Source: Chlorobium sp. (GTDB lineage Bacteria > Bacteroidota > Chlorobiia > Chlorobiales > Chlorobiaceae). Taken from it: 41,608 nucleotides of DNA. The stretch covers positions 1-41,608 of the forward strand of contig JANQGE010000095.1 in the NCBI GenBank assembly GCA_028277485.1, read 5' to 3'. The notes under the pieces are model-generated. The model had not been told where the DNA came from. It worked only from the letters and a program-made list of their open reading frames with translations, and did not search any database. Shown one piece after another: positions 41,607-41,608 of the stretch; position 1 is the stretch's first letter, and each line of letters begins with the position of its first letter. The position numbers and the translations under genes were made by a program.

Positions 41607-41608
41607 CA

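Noticed and set aside
1..41608. tRNA or rRNA genes
   Set aside because: I looked for T-loop GGTTCRA-type motifs and CCA-linked cloverleafs and for conserved rRNA words and saw none, although a dedicated scan was not possible.

Overview
The window is a stretch of bacterial chromosome, near 48% G+C by eye, carrying mostly housekeeping and energy-metabolism genes. The gene set (oxygen-sensitive class III ribonucleotide reductase, a biotin-dependent Na+-translocating decarboxylase, class II fumarase, thioredoxin system, KdsC for LPS Kdo) points to an anaerobic Gram-negative bacterium. The protein flavour and the intergenic repeats suggest a green sulfur bacterium (Chlorobiales), but no photosynthesis or rRNA marker is present, so this is an inference.

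Layout. 1-4200: metallophosphoesterase and PHP genes on the minus strand, an 0.8-kb gene-free stretch, trmH on plus, then two small hypothetical genes on minus. 4463-6363: an orphan sigma-54 response regulator bracketed by copies of a dispersed palindromic repeat. 6374-15045 (minus): GH65 phosphorylase, a GT4 glycosyltransferase overlapping it, DNA polymerase III alpha, thioredoxin and thioredoxin reductase. 15316-16642 (plus): a zinc-ribbon/leucine-rich-repeat protein. 16716-20617 (minus): a Na+-pumping decarboxylase operon in the order gamma-alpha-beta, with an unusual secreted domain fused to beta; a UspA gene lies upstream. 21476-26517: a two-domain kinase-like protein, a ferritin-like/VIT1 membrane protein, htpG and kdsC. 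27127-30449 (minus): nrdD-nrdG behind a cobalamin riboswitch. 30532-34822 (minus): fumC overlapping a PPK2 gene, and pgm. 35317-37421 (plus): an aldo/keto reductase and a cyclopropane-fatty-acid synthase 2 bp apart. 37637-39056 (minus): an anchored acidic hypothetical protein and the C-terminal remnant of a Y1-type transposase, cut by an IS21-family element (istA/istB) that reaches the right edge.

The most unusual signal is a family of imperfect palindromic elements (about 87-142 bp) with GGGCACCTCTAT / ATAGAGGTGCCC ends. At least ten full, shrunken or fragmentary copies lie between genes. They bracket the response regulator and pgm, form leader DNA of several genes, show a covarying change in both terminal repeats, and occur as a series of internal deletions. 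No transposase with these ends is in the window. The second notable signal is the B12 riboswitch on the anaerobic ribonucleotide reductase operon, which predicts a B12-dependent class II enzyme elsewhere in the genome.
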